Assembly: GCA_012845835.1 (NCBI GenBank) | Contig: JABAKD010000023.1 | Span: forward strand, 2,552,197-2,616,196 | From: Undaria pinnatifida | Lineage: Eukaryota; Sar; Phaeophyceae; Laminariales; Alariaceae | Direction of reading: 5' to 3' | DNA: 64,000 bases | Shown: piece after piece, positions 1-11,114 of the stretch | How the letters are laid out: each line of letters starts with the position of its first letter | How positions within the stretch are numbered: position 1 is the stretch's first letter | Made by a program: the position numbers and the translations under genes | The notes under the pieces: model-generated | What the model saw: the letters and a program-made list of their open reading frames with translations, nothing else | Told to the model about the DNA's origin: nothing | Database searches by the model: none

Positions 1-467
1 CAGGAAGCCCACGAGGCAAAAGACTGGTTTGCGAACGGGGCTCCGGCGATATATATTCTGGCAAACGTATGGCACCGATGTTCGTAAAAAATTCACTAGC
101 CTTCGTCACGCCACGAGGGCAATATCACAACTCCTAGACCTGTCCCGACGATGCCACTTGGATGGCTAGCATCGTCGTCTGTGAGGCTTGCCCTGGGATG
201 TATTGGCGTGCGAAGTTATTTTCTGTGTCAGGAGCAATCGCTGCCCACGCGACGGTATCTCTGCCCTAGACTTGAGCTGCACGGTCCCGCCGCAAAAGTC
301 AATTGCACTAATCTGTTCGGGTCGCTTGCCCATAATTCACCAGTTTCACATAGGACACAAAAAAAAACGAAAACAAAAGGTTGGAATGGAACGAACGAAT
401 GCGAACAGCCTCGTTCCATTCCAAACGTTCCAACGAGGTCGAAATAAGTGAAGACATACCCTGACTG

Positions 468-538
468 CAGCCTGTCCTGTCACCACCGGCTTGAATATGC
501 GAGTTAATGTTGGACCAACAACAACAACAACGACGACG

Positions 539-581
<43 letters not shown>

Positions 582-582
582 C
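468..582 (+). repeat. (CAA)n-tailed dispersed element, copy 1
   Basis: A CAA-rich microsatellite at 517-582, with a few CGA variants, is preceded by about 45 bases that recur almost unchanged before a second CAA tract at 2033-2110; the shared words are cctgtcctgt and tatgcgagttaatgt. The shared non-repetitive leader implies a mobile element whose 3' end is a (CAA)n tail rather than an independent microsatellite. Open frames here (poly-Gln, poly-Val, poly-Leu) are products of the tract. Confidence 0.6.
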
Positions 583-1639
583 TCCGTCGATCCATCGGTA
601 CCGTGGATACTTGTACTTGTAACGGATTTGCGGAATCGCGGAATCCGAAGGAGTTCGAAAAAATGGGCATTTTCGTTCGGGGAGGAAGCAGGGGAAACAA
701 CAAACAACAGCAAACATGAAACAGAAAGGACACAGCACGGCGGGAGCAATCACGAGGCGAGCTCAGTGTGCTCTGGCTCGGATCGGTAAGAGAACGCTTG
801 GGTTCTTGCAATATCTGGTTGTTTGGCTCGTTCTGTTTGTGCTGCAACGCATTGAAAAGCTCCCTGGGAAGTCCCCCCCCCCCGTAAAAAAGTACATTTG
901 GGGCAAAACAAACGGGGGCTGTATTAGATACACATCGTAGTACTTGGATACCCATCTAACGTTGACCGTTGGTGGTGTAACTCTCACGTGCCAGTCTTGT
1001 GCTGTTTGCTCATTCTGCTTCCAATCTGCCTCACCCTGTTTTCTCAGCCTGTTGGTAGGTAGAGAGGATCGAGCACGCAAGATGCGATGGTCTTCTGTGA
1101 GTGGCAGGTTGCAGGTGGTTCCGTCCAGTTCAAATCCTAATCTGCTTGACCGCTCCCGATCCCCGTCCAAGTAACGGCATAAAAATACATCGCACTCCCT
1201 GGTTGAACCGCCTGTAGTCTGCAGTGAATCAGAACAAAAGCACACCTCCTAAAAGGGTAAAATTGCTGCTGCTGCCTGCATCTTGCTTGTTGGCGCTATA
1301 CAGGGAGGCGAGAGAGACTGCTCGAATCTTGCTGGCAGGCTGGGATAGACAAGAAGCAGAATGAGCGAAAAACGCAGCACGCGGAGGTAAGAGTTGCACA
1401 CCTGTCCTTTTTCAGACCCACGGGTAATATGGTTTCCGCCTCTATACAAGTACAGGCAGCCTTTCAAGTTGGCGCTACGAGTATATTAGATTCGTATCAT
1501 ACATGACGCCAGGTCGTAGGGTTGATTGGTGCTGCCGTTGCTGTGTGCTGTGTAGTACCGCAGTACAGGACACCTCTTAATAGCTTGGGATAGGATACTT
1601 TAATGCTATGTGAAAAGTATGCTATCTACAGGAGTCTAA

Positions 1640-2079
1640 GAAAACGGGGAGCGGTTATACTGAAGTTAGTGAAGGACGCAACCGCTCCCTAAGATCCCAA
1701 GCCTGGGCCAACATCTCAGTTTTTTTTTTCCTCTTATAACAGGCACGAGTCTGCGAGTACTGCTGTACCAGGTGCCAGGTACAGGCAGTAAACGAACTGG
1801 TTCCAGCGGCAGGGGAGATATTTCTCCCTTGAGCAGCCATGCGAATTGGTCGACGGGCAAGTGCTACTCTCAATCGAACGACGTGTTGGTATGTATACGT
1901 CCCACTCTTGTACATGATACCAGGTACATATTTCTGGTGGAGGCATGAATTGCGTCAGCTGTGGTATGCGTGTACCACCTTAGGTTGTGTGTGTGTGTTT
2001 TCCCTGGGGTATTCCTCAGCTCCAGAGTAACTGGAGCCTGTCCTGTGACCACGGACTTGATTATGCGAGTTAATGTGAG

Positions 2080-2110
<31 letters not shown>

Positions 2111-2880
2111 TATAATAAGGTGCGGTACAGGGCGCCTACTACCTGCAATACCAGCAATAAAGCACCAGGGGTAAGAAACAGGGCATTCCTTGCAAGAAAG
2201 GAAGGCTCGATTTTACAGCAATGTAATCATTCGAGAGCCGCTGTGCTGAAGTTAATATAAAACGCGCCCTCTGCCAAACAAGAAACCAAGCCCGGGTCAA
2301 CGCTTCTGTTTTTTATTTTATGTAGGTGTTCTGTGCTAGTACAGAAGCAGAGCCCTCTGTTTGGGTCTTGTCTTCGTGAGTTGTGCTCTCATCGTGCTCG
2401 CAGATAACTCCAACGCTACATGGGTAGACACTACCGTATGCCATACCCGGTGTACAACAGTTCAGGACGCCCAGTGAGAAACAGGTTAACAAGGAAAGCA
2501 GGCTGGTATTTACAGAGATATACCAAAAAGTAATGGGCGCCGTTATACTGAACTTTCTTTAGAACGCACCCTCATCGACGTAAGAAACCTAGCCTGGGTC
2601 AATCCTTTTTTGTTTCTTGTCTATTTGTTGGTATCTTGTACTGTACGGCAGCACAGTCCCCTGTCTGGCCTTGCGTATGTGAGTTATATTCGCAGAGAAC
2701 GCCTTCTCTACATGTGTAGGCAACTCTTACTGTGTTCGGCTGTATCAGGTACCAATAAGAATCAGGGTAATAAGAAAGGTAAGCCGAGATTTACAGGAAT
2801 ATAAGAAAATCGGGATCTGTTGTACTAAATTTAACATAGAACCCCCTCCCATACAAGAACCCAGCATAAGTCAGTATTGA
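1640..2880 (+). repeat. Diverged ~290-bp tandem repeat family
   Basis: A recurring block reads roughly 'cgttatactgaa ... aacgcaccctc ... aagaaacctagcctgggtca' followed by a T-rich stretch. Copies are seen near 1640-1735, 2235-2310, 2535-2620 and 2815-2890, spaced about 270-600 bp, each preceded by a variant of 'aagaaaggcaggctgatttacaggaatata'. More copies lie at 38.69-38.83 kb (same strand) and inverted at 38.93-39.95 kb. No protein is encoded that I recognise. Confidence 0.5.
2033..2110 (+). repeat. (CAA)n-tailed dispersed element, copy 2
   Basis: Second copy of the element at 468-582: the leader (cctgtcctgt, then atgcgagttaatgt) is followed by about eight CAA units. It sits inside the 1.6-2.9 kb repeat array, so it probably inserted there later. 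Confidence 0.6.
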
Positions 2881-2908
2881 TGTCTCTTGTTTGGTGCCTT
2901 GCACTGTA

Positions 2909-3217
2909 TTTTTTTTCCATTTTTGCACCCTTCTACTTTCCAGCTTCTGGACAAGCCGTGGTCACAGGTGACGTCCCTTCTACCCCCCCCGGTTCTTGCC
3001 TTCAATTTTTATCGCGCATAGGTTTCAGCTATCCCACTGCTCGTCGATTTTACATCGAGTTTTGCTAGCTCACTCTCTCGCGCTTTCCGCAAGTGAATTT
3101 GTGCACAAGAATAAGTCCCCACGAATTTATACGAGTGTGCACTCGGGGGGGCTCGAACTTGCGAAACAGACCTATACCAGGGTCGGGGGTAACCTGATAC
3201 GCCACCGGGGCGACCGG
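2909..3217 (-). mobile_element. tRNA-derived SINE, copy A
   Basis: Read on the minus strand, the element starts at 3217 with a tRNA-like head: an A-box-like tggcgtatcaggt, then a B-box-like motif that is degenerate in this copy (caagttcgagccc here, gagttcgagcccc in copies B and C). The body runs about 230 bases and ends in an A-rich tail (T-run on plus at 2909-2916). Copies with the same head, body and tail occur at 20.2 kb (+) and 39.6 kb (-), and headless fragments at 52.7 and 53.5 kb. The architecture (Pol III head, body, poly-A) is that of a SINE moved by a LINE. The anticodon-equivalent region is too altered to name the parent tRNA. Confidence 0.75.
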
Positions 3218-3219
3218 GT

Positions 3220-4785
3220 ATACAGGGACCTGGCTCTCCTCGCTACTCAGTAGCGGACGCAGCGTGTCGCAGCTAACGGCTTGTTCTCCGTACAGAATGC
3301 GATGCCAGTTAAGAATCTCTTATTTTTGGCCAGGCTGGAATTATTATCTAAGGGAGGGTGTGTCCTACACTAATTTCAGTACGAAAGAGGCTACGCTCTT
3401 ATTTTCGTCCAAAACTCGAGCCTTAAATGATTTACATCTGCTAAAATTTTAAGTGCCTTCCCGTACAGTGCTCTTCAACCCGCACGAACCCAACCGGGTT
3501 GCTATTGTACTGCTGTGGTATTTGTTTCAGCGATCAAAAACAGATGAACGTGTTCGTGTTGGATCCCGAAACAGGTATATCTGGTCGTTTTGTACTAAAA
3601 TAAAAGGTACACTCTTGTGTATCAAGTACGTGGTATAAAACACGTGCCACCTGCACCGAAAACGCATCGTTATTTTTTTGTCCAATTAGACCGGTGACAA
3701 TGGAAGCCCAAAGTTTTTAATTCCCGAAGATCCCAGCCAAAATTTTCCTGGACGGTCGCCTATGGGCCCAAGATTGTAGATTTTTTTTTGAACTTTCCAA
3801 TTATCCGGGGGAAAAATATTTCTCGCGGCGATCTTGTCCAACGTCTGCTTGAGTAATTCTCAAGCAAATCTTGATCTCGTGCGCTGCACACACTTCGTTC
3901 GACGAAATCAACGACAGCACTGTGAACTCTAAATGTTGCGAGCTCGTTAGGGTCTCACATTCTCCCTTGGTGTACAGTGCTCACTTTACGGCCGGTGATT
4001 TGTGGCGGGCGCCGATCAGGCTTCTGTTAATATACATTTTGCGGCTGGTGTGTAGAAAACTTAGACAAAACTCTCTATCGTTTCCGAACGGGCAAAAATG
4101 GAACTTCGAGCTGATTGGACGGAAGACCAAACGACAATACAACCAGCTTCCCACGCCCTAGGGCATGGATCAAGATGAACTCTTCAGCGCTGTCGCGTAC
4201 ACTCATGTGACCTTGTCCTGAACAAAAATGAATTATCGTGGGTTGTCTCTATCTCGAGATGGAAGGTCAATCGTGTTTTATGGACAATGCTGATCAAGAC
4301 TTGATTAAAAATTGACAACTTGACCAATTGGGCCGCATGACCAGGAAAAGAGCCAGAAAAAGCATATTTTAATCGTTTTTACCCCATAGCGACGTTACTC
4401 GGAATATTTCAATATATAACCTCAAAGAAACTATCGACTTTCATTACCACCGGTCTTATCACGCACAGGTACATCGGATTTTGTCTATATACGAGTATAG
4501 TATTCAGTTTTACTTTCAACTGTTGTCCTCCAATCCGACGCAACATAGTTTTCAAGGCGATCCGATCATACCAGGTAGTCGAATATGGATACACAGAAAA
4601 TACAGAGGCTTCCATATGATACGAGGAGAGAAGGGGCCGACACGGGCAGAGATACGGAGCGAAGGGCTGTTCCCTTGGTCGAGAAAACCAGTGCTGTTCA
4701 CGAGTCTTGGCCCGACCTGTGCTGCAAAAAGTCATGACCCGACGCGAGTCGAGCCACTTATATTTTCAAAATTCTCACGGATCGG
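3220..4785. other. No gene recognised
   Basis: Short open frames only (up to about 100 codons), none with recognisable protein character and none with matching splice signals. The stretch is AT-richer than its surroundings with several T-runs. I see no RNA gene. Confidence 0.5.
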
Positions 4786-4791
4786 GCCATG

Positions 4792-4880
4792 CGTCGGGTC
4801 GGGTCGGGTCGGGTCGGGTCGGGTCGGGTCGGGTCGGGTCGGGTCGGGTCGGGTCGGGTCGGGTCGGGTCGGGTCGGGTC
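4792..4880 (+). repeat. (GGGTC)n pentanucleotide tract
   Basis: About 17 uninterrupted GGGTC units. Flanks to about 5060 and again 5480-5580 hold degenerate GGGTC runs alternating with words such as 'aatcgcag' and 'caaaatctcac'. Similar degenerate mixtures are at 18.24-18.37 kb and 44.69-44.91 kb. The arginine/glycine/serine-rich frames over it are repeat artefacts. Confidence 0.85.
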
Positions 4881-5688
4881 GCGTCGGATATGGGAAGGCC
4901 AGGTCGGGTCGAGAGGTGTTCAAACTATCGCGGGCCGGTTGGGGTCAAGCGCAAAAACATATTTACTAGCTGTAACCGTTATGGGCCGGATCGCGTCAGA
5001 AGGTGTTTAGAATCGCAGTTGTCGGGTCGGGTCGTGACCCGCGAGATGCGTGTCAAGTGACGGGTCAAAGAGGTAAAGAGTACTGTCAGGACCATTTTGA
5101 ACAGTGAGTAACTTTCCAGTTGACCCGTGGATCGGACCCGCAGATCAGGCCGCTAATCCGACTCTTGAATGGTTATTGCCTCAAGCCCGAGGGCCTCTCT
5201 GGTGCTGATGATCCTTTGGTATTGTGTTCAAAATTTAAAACGCCGTCAACTACATACCTGGTATTTTATTTTACGCCTGTCCAAACCCATCACAACCAGG
5301 TCAGACGTCACTGTGTGGTACAAAATCGCGTTTTTTTTTATCAGTGCCAACCCGTCGTAGCGATTTGCGGGTTTCACCCGCGTGCCCGAAGAAACTGGCC
5401 TCACATGTCAAGGTGGCTCGACCCAGGAAATAAACCATATCTCACGGATCATGCGAAAAAGCTAGCGGATCGGGTTAGTACTTGTTCAAAATCTCACAAG
5501 CCAGGTCGGGTCAGGTCGGGAGGTTATCAAATGTCACGAGTCGGGTCGGGCGGTGCCGGGTTGGGTCGGATCGCGAGATTCTTGACCATGTTAGAGCCCC
5601 GAAAAACATATCCACATTAATTCTGAGTAGGTTTCCCCTAAGACGTGGGTGCGGTTGTAAGCCTCACGCGTCTGGTAGGGTTACCTAA

Positions 5689-5722
5689 CCCGACCCGACC
5701 CGACCCGACCCGACCCGACCCG
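5689..5722 (-). repeat. (CGACC)n pentanucleotide tract (GGGTC on minus)
   Basis: About seven CGACC units, the inverse orientation of the GGGTC tract 0.8 kb upstream. Together they could form an inverted pair. Confidence 0.8.
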
Positions 5723-5773
5723 TGAGGCTTGATCCGACGCGTGAACAGCCCTGGAAAAGGTGACGTTAGATCT

Positions 5774-5974
5774 GGGGTTGTAACGAAGACCACTGATAGG
5801 GACAGCTTACGCTATACCTACAATGGGACCCGAAGGGTGCGCCAGCTAGCGTTGGGCTGCGAAAGCAACTGAGTTAAATCGATACACGACGCGTATGAAA
5901 ATACGTGGAAGTGTGGTGAGCTAAAGCTTTATTTTTCCCCATCCGCCGGAGGTTGAAAAAAAAAAAAAAGAAAA
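5774..5974 (+). mobile_element. SINE-like poly-A element (family S2), copy 1 with target duplication
   Basis: A ~200-bp element begins ggggttgtaacg and ends in a poly-A run at about 5956-5974. It is bracketed by a perfect 9-bp direct repeat, gttagatct, at 5765-5773 and 5975-5983, the expected target-site duplication of a LINE-driven insertion. An inverted copy lies at 8096-8296 and a 5'-shortened copy at 37895-38053, both with the same A-rich 3' end. I find no convincing A/B box, so the source RNA is unknown. Confidence 0.8.
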
Positions 5975-6224
5975 GTTAGATCTCTGTCACCCTTGTTTCT
6001 GTTTTTCTGGTTGCTCCCATTCCCCAACCCAGACCTAACCCTGATCTGATCCACTGACACTGTCCGAGTACGTAGGTGTTTCGAGGAGCGGTGACCAAGC
6101 AGCTTTGCGAGGTTGCCGTCCGTACTCTAAATACTGCTGCAGCTGTGTGTGCAGTCGGCATTATTTTTGTTTTAACCTCTTTGGTACTGTTGTGGACATG
6201 TGTGGTCATTGCAGCATATCGACC

Positions 6225-7185
6225 GCTTCACATCTCGGACAGATCACGATCTAGATCATCTACGTAGATCATTACCATAATTTACAGTAGATGCTGTATG
6301 TTCCGTTGTGAGATGTTGAGAAGGATCTGTATCTAGAGAGTATAATCCTTCCCCGTGAACTATTGCTAGATCATACAGATTGTACGGCTCCAACCGGGTA
6401 GTCATCTAGATAATCTGCAGTAGATCTGTATCTGGCGTTGTGAGATGTGGAGGAGGATATGTATCTAGAGAGTGTAGCTCCTACTCCGGGAACAATTGCT
6501 AGATTATGCAGTTCGTACGGCTCCCACCGGGTAACGATCTAGATCATCTGCAGTAGATCCTGTACCTACCGTTGGGAGATGTTGAAAAGGATCAGTATGC
6601 AGAGAGTATGTACCTTACCCCGGGAACCATTGCTAGATCATATAATTCGTACGGCTCCACCCGGGGAATGATCTAGATCATCTACGGTAGATCCTGTGTC
6701 TGGCGTTGTGAGATGCTGAGGAGGATCTGTCTCGAGAGAACATAGATCCTACCCCGTGAACTGTTGCTAGATCATACAGATCGCACAGCTCCCACCCGAT
6801 AACGAGCTAGATCATCTATCGTAGATCCTGTATCTGCCGTTGTGAGATGTGGAGGAGGATCTGCATCTAGAAAGTATAGATGCTACCCCGTGATTTATTG
6901 CTAGATTATACAGATCGTACGACTCCCACCGGGTAACGATCTAGATCATCTACAGTAAATCGTGTATTTGCCGCTGTGAGATGTTGCGGAAGGTCTGTAT
7001 CTAGAGAGTATAGATCCTACCCCGGAAACTATTGTTAGAGTATGCAGATCGTACCGCTCCCACCGGGTAACGATCTATATAATCTACAGTAGATCATGTA
7101 TCTGCCGTTGTGAGATGTTGCGGAGGATCTGTATCTAGAGAGCATAGAACCTACCCCGGAAACTATTGCTAGACTGTACGATGGT
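6225..7185. repeat. ~135-bp satellite-like tandem array, about 7 units
   Basis: Units recur with a spacing of 130-138 bp. Landmarks are 'gttgtgagatgt' near 6303, 6434, 6572, 6702, 6838, 6974 and 7108, each followed by 'ggatctgtatctagagag', then 'ccgggaactattgctaga', then 'cgatctagatcatctac'. Units are diverged by point changes but keep length. The related word 'gacagatcacgatcta' recurs at 43.26 kb and 58.14 kb. No coding potential. Confidence 0.85.
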
Positions 7186-7189
7186 GCGG

Positions 7190-7735
7190 CTCCCCACTCG
7201 CCCACTTGAGTTAGACCATACAGATCTTTCTTGAAAGATGTAGATCATCAAGTGGGGATCGATGATATGTCCGACGTTTGGACCGCGCGACGCAAACCGG
7301 GCTGCTGGGGTAGGGGACGTGTCGGAAGTGCAGCGTGGGGAGATTGTACGACTCGGGGGTAGCATGGTGACACACTTGTACCTGTTGCACGCGGTCCATA
7401 TTGACCCCTTTGAGACTTCAGTGGCGTGAATTGACGACGAAGTTTGAAGATTATGATGTCGACCAACGCTGTTTGGGCTGTCGATAATAAAAATTGGTGT
7501 CCGAACGACAACATTTTCCAAGGCTCGAATGGGACGGGCGCAGCGTGACCCTTGTTCGTAACTGCTGCGCGCTCACGGTAATGAAAGGCGCTTAAAAATA
7601 TTGCAATCATCGTTTTTCGGTCGCGACCGCTATGCTATAATCAAGATATAAACGGCCCCAAAGGGGTCAACAGACGGTGGACAAAACCGCACTTCTCGCT
7701 TTTTTAGGTAGCAGCACCTACAGACAGTAGATCCC
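7190..7735. other. Unannotated spacer between two arrays
   Basis: Between the 135-bp and 172-bp arrays. It holds overlapping minus-strand open frames up to 128 codons (7135-7610) without recognisable motifs, and I do not call a gene. Confidence 0.4.
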
Positions 7736-8955
7736 AAACCTTCACCCTACCTGCTTGGGAAAATGTGCTGCTTGGAATCGATGTGGGATACGTTTTGCAG
7801 GAGTATAGGGCTATTGGTGGGGCCTGTGAGGGCGGCCGCTAGTTTTTTTAGTGGGAAGTCGCACCTAAGTCAACACACAGACTTTTGAGCGTTTCTCGAT
7901 ATAAAATGCAACCAGCACCCCACATTTTTGGGAAATGTGCTGCTTGGAATCTGTGTGGGATGCGTTTTGCAGGGGAAAGAGGGCTGGGAGTAGGGCTTGT
8001 GAGGGCGGCAGCTGATTATTCTAGTTGGGTGTCGAAGGAAGTCAACACGCTGATCTTTTTCGTGTTTCTCGATATGAAATACAACCCGCACCCTACCTTT
8101 TTCTTTTTTTTTTATATCCTCCGGCGGATGGGGAAAAATAAAGCTTTAGCTCACCACACTTCCACGTATTTTCATACGCGTCGTGTGTCGATTTAATTCA
8201 GTTGCTTTCGCAGCCCAACGCTAGCTGGCGCACCCTTCGGGTCCCATTGTAGGTATAGCGTAAGCTGTCCCTATCAGTGGTCTTCGTTACAACCCCAGCA
8301 GCGCAAGCTGCCGTTGTATACGGATGCGTGTGTATGTCGACCCGGCCTGTCCCCTACCTTTTTGGGAAATGTGCTGCTTGGAATCCGTGCGGGATACGTT
8401 TTGAAGAAGTAAAAGGGCTAGGAGTAGGGCTTATGAGGGCGGCGGTTAAATGTTCTAGTTGGGTGTCGAAGGAAGTCAACACGCTGATCTTTTTCGTGTT
8501 TCTCGATATAAAATACAACCCGTACCCTACCTTTTTGGGAAATGTGCTTCTTGGAATCCGTGCGGGATACGTTTTGCAAGAGTAAAAGGGCTAGGAGTAG
8601 GGCTTATGAGAGCGGCGGCTAAATGTTTTACTTGGATGTCGAAGTAAGTGAACACGCTGATTTTTTTCGTGTTTCTCGATGTAAAATACATCCTGCACCC
8701 TGCGTGTCGGAAAGAAGTTGCTTGGAATTAGAGTAGGGTGGCGTAAGTCTTGCAGCAATAAAAGAGCTAGGGGGAGGGCTGTGCGAGCGGCCGGTGGGTT
8801 TAGTTGGATGTCGAAGTAAGCCAACCCACTGACTTTTTAGTGTGATCTCGGAATAAAAGACTACCGGCACCCTACCGTTTTGGAAAGAAGCTGCTTCGAT
8901 TTAGTGTGATATACGTTATGTAGCGGTACATAAAAGGGTTAAGGTTAAGGCTGTG
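7735..8955. repeat. ~172-bp satellite-like tandem array, about 7 units
   Basis: Units share 'gctgcttggaatccgtg', 'gggatacgttttgca', 'gggctaggagtagggct' and 'cgtgtttctcgatataaa'. The cttggaat landmark falls near 7772, 7942, 8370, 8547, 8718 and 8888. The spacing is 170-177 bp except where an inverted S2 element (8096-8296) interrupts the array. The repeats give superficially conserved short frames (GKCAAWNPCGIRF and similar), but these follow from tandem duplication and are not evidence of a protein. Confidence 0.85.
8096..8296 (-). mobile_element. SINE-like poly-A element (family S2), copy 2
   Basis: Reverse complement of the 5774-5974 element over its full length, with the T-run (poly-A tail) at about 8098-8113 and the 5' end at 8296. 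It splits a unit of the 172-bp array, so it inserted after the array formed. No clean target duplication is visible. Confidence 0.8.
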
Positions 8956-8959
8956 AGAG

Positions 8960-9465
8960 GGTGGCGGCTATTGAATTTCCTCGGGTGTCGGAGCAAGCCG
9001 GCCCACTGACACGTTTAGTGTTTGTTGATTGTAAAACACGTTGCGTGCCACAAATGCACTGACCAGATATGAAAATACAGAACTGTTAGGCCTGGGGATG
9101 AAATATTTTTTAGACGTAGACTTTGAAAAAATAAAATCCCCATGATCGTTCTCTAGGAAAAAAACTCTTACCAATCAGCGATGGAGAAATGAAACCACGC
9201 CAAGAAGAAACAACTGTTCGGAGCGTGCGTGCATCCACAAAATAAACTCTGCTGCCACAGGCTGTCATCGCCTAAAATGAAGAAAAGTCAGCTAGACTTG
9301 GGTGCATTTGGGGGTGCCTTTGCTTCTTGTACAAAGCGTGCTGCTGTACAGCACCAGGCCCAGAGCGCAGAGCAGCAGCGCACACCTGGACGACGAGCGT
9401 AAGCAGCCCTTTGGGTTCGGCGGCCGGCAGCACGACGGTGCTGCTCCCTGTGTAATACGAAAGGA
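8960..9465. other. No gene recognised
   Basis: Only short frames. The plus frame from 9302 and minus frames from 9469/9779 run into the 75-bp minisatellite and have no independent support. Confidence 0.4.
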
Positions 9466-9766
9466 TCAAGTAGCAGGCGCTGATATCTTGCTTTCTTTGC
9501 TCCCTTTGCTACTGCTGCTTCTGTGCAATCCCCTGTGCTAGCAAGTAGCAGGCGCTGATATCTTGCTTTCTTTGCTCCCTTTGCTGCTGCTGCTTCTGTG
9601 CAATCCCCTGTGCTAGCAAGTAGCAGGCGCTGATATCTTGCTTTCTTTGCTCCCTTTGCTGCTGCTGCTTCTGTGCAATCCCCTGTGCTAGCAAGTAGCA
9701 GGCGCTGATATCTTGCTTTCTTTGCTCCCTTTGCTGCTGCTGCTTCTGTGCAATCCCCTGTGCTAG
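9466..9766 (-). repeat. 75-bp minisatellite, 4 units, open in several frames
   Basis: Four near-identical 75-bp units (starts about 9466, 9541, 9616, 9691). Because 75 is divisible by three, two minus-strand frames stay open through the array. One (9509-9823) reads as a 25-residue Gln-rich repeat containing AQGIAQKQQQQREQRKQ. The other (9288-9779) reads as an Ala/Lys-rich repeat containing TGDCTEAAAAKGAKKAR. In the unit at 9466-9540 a single change makes a stop in the Gln-rich frame. This could be part of a repeat-containing exon or a non-coding minisatellite; no splice-supported gene model could be built. Confidence 0.8.
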
Positions 9767-9829
9767 CTGCACCTCGCATGGTCTACGGCGCCGCCCGTAT
9801 ACCTCCGTGGCGGCCCGCCTCACCTCTAG

Positions 9830-11110
9830 CCCACGTGTGAGTTGTTGCTGTGCGTGCCGCTGGGCCTTCTGTCTTGGCCAAGGCTTCTCAGCACGCGCCT
9901 GGAGTTTGGCTCCAGGCTTGTATTTTGTTTTCTGTATTCCCGCACTCGTACTCGTATGCTACGAGTCATCTTACAGCGTACCAGGTGCATATTTTCCCCG
10001 AAATATAAGAACCGTGCTATATTCGTATAGATATACAAACGATCCTTACAGTTCGGACAAATTGTAGATTTTTTCACCCAAAATATTTCACATGGACGAT
10101 GGCAGCTTTGGAAGGGATGCATTCACATCTGCAATCCCGGCGCAGCTCGTTTCCCTTCGAAAAAGTGGCTCGATCACAGATTCCCCCCCTTTCCCCGATG
10201 GCTCCTGCTGTGATGGCAGTCGCGCGGCGTGCGGCTACGCCTGCGCGTCTGTGGCGCCGTCTGTCGTAGACGACGAAGAAACATGTTGGTGTTTGCTTCG
10301 ACTTTTTTCATGTTTTCTCGGGTATCTATTTTTTTTGTTTCTGACTTTCGTTTTTGCGATGGTTTTTATGGAACTTTTTACTCTGGAGCAAAAGCAGAAG
10401 GTCAAGTTTGATTCGCAATTTCTCGCAGGCTTTTCACTGGATTCAAGTGCGGATTATTTTGCTGTCTCGTCTAAGTCCCATACAAGGGAAAGGCTGTTTT
10501 TTTGCCAGACTTCATGCAGTACTTCTTATCTGCTGAGCAAGAGGCTGAAGTTAGGCAGACAACATATTTCTGGCCGGTTAAACGAATAGATACATCGGAA
10601 TGTTTTAATCGATCAGCCTTGACCTCTGTACGCACTGATTACATGTGCCCGTCGAATCCCAGGATCCAACTCGTCTCCTGCGTCGAGCAATCTTTGATTT
10701 TCTGTCAGCCGTGAATGCAGTCTAAAACCAACTAAATAGGGTGGCGGCGGATTTTTCATCTTTTTTAGTTTTGGGATTTCTTGGCGATTTTCATCAAATA
10801 GATCTGCCAGTTTTTTGGGACGTTTCTGCGTCTATTCCTAGGCCTCACTGTGCATATCACCTCTAGACCGCAAGCAGCTACTTACCCTCTCTATTATACG
10901 ACTACTTGTAGCTAACTACAGAAGGAACTATTCGGCGGGTTCTAGTCAGCCATCTTACGGCCCTTACTTATCCCCTTCAGAGCTGCAGCCATGAATGGAT
11001 GCAGCAACCCGCTTGGAGTTTTGTGTAACTCGTGGGATTTACTTGTTGGTAGTGGTGACAAAAACGTCATACTTGGAAATATTGTGGTATTCCTTGTCAC
11101 CAACACCTTG
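9830..11110. other. No gene firmly supported; one 165-codon frame
   Basis: A plus frame at 10092-10589 begins ATG and its first ~65 codons look moderately coding-like (MDDGSFGRDAFTSAIPAQLV). The rest is T-rich and Phe/Leu-biased, as in an intron, and opposite-strand frames are also open. I cannot recognise a family and do not call it. Confidence 0.3.
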
Positions 11111-11114
11111 TCAG

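Noticed and set aside
308-955. 215-codon minus frame with a poly-Cys stretch, and poly-Val, poly-Leu and poly-Gln frames nearby
   Set aside because: All derive from the (CAA)n tract at 517-582; no conserved sequence outside the tract.
4481-5060. Gly/Ser/Arg-Val repeat 'proteins'
   Set aside because: Frames of the GGGTC pentamer; a 5-bp unit translates to 5-residue repeats in all frames.
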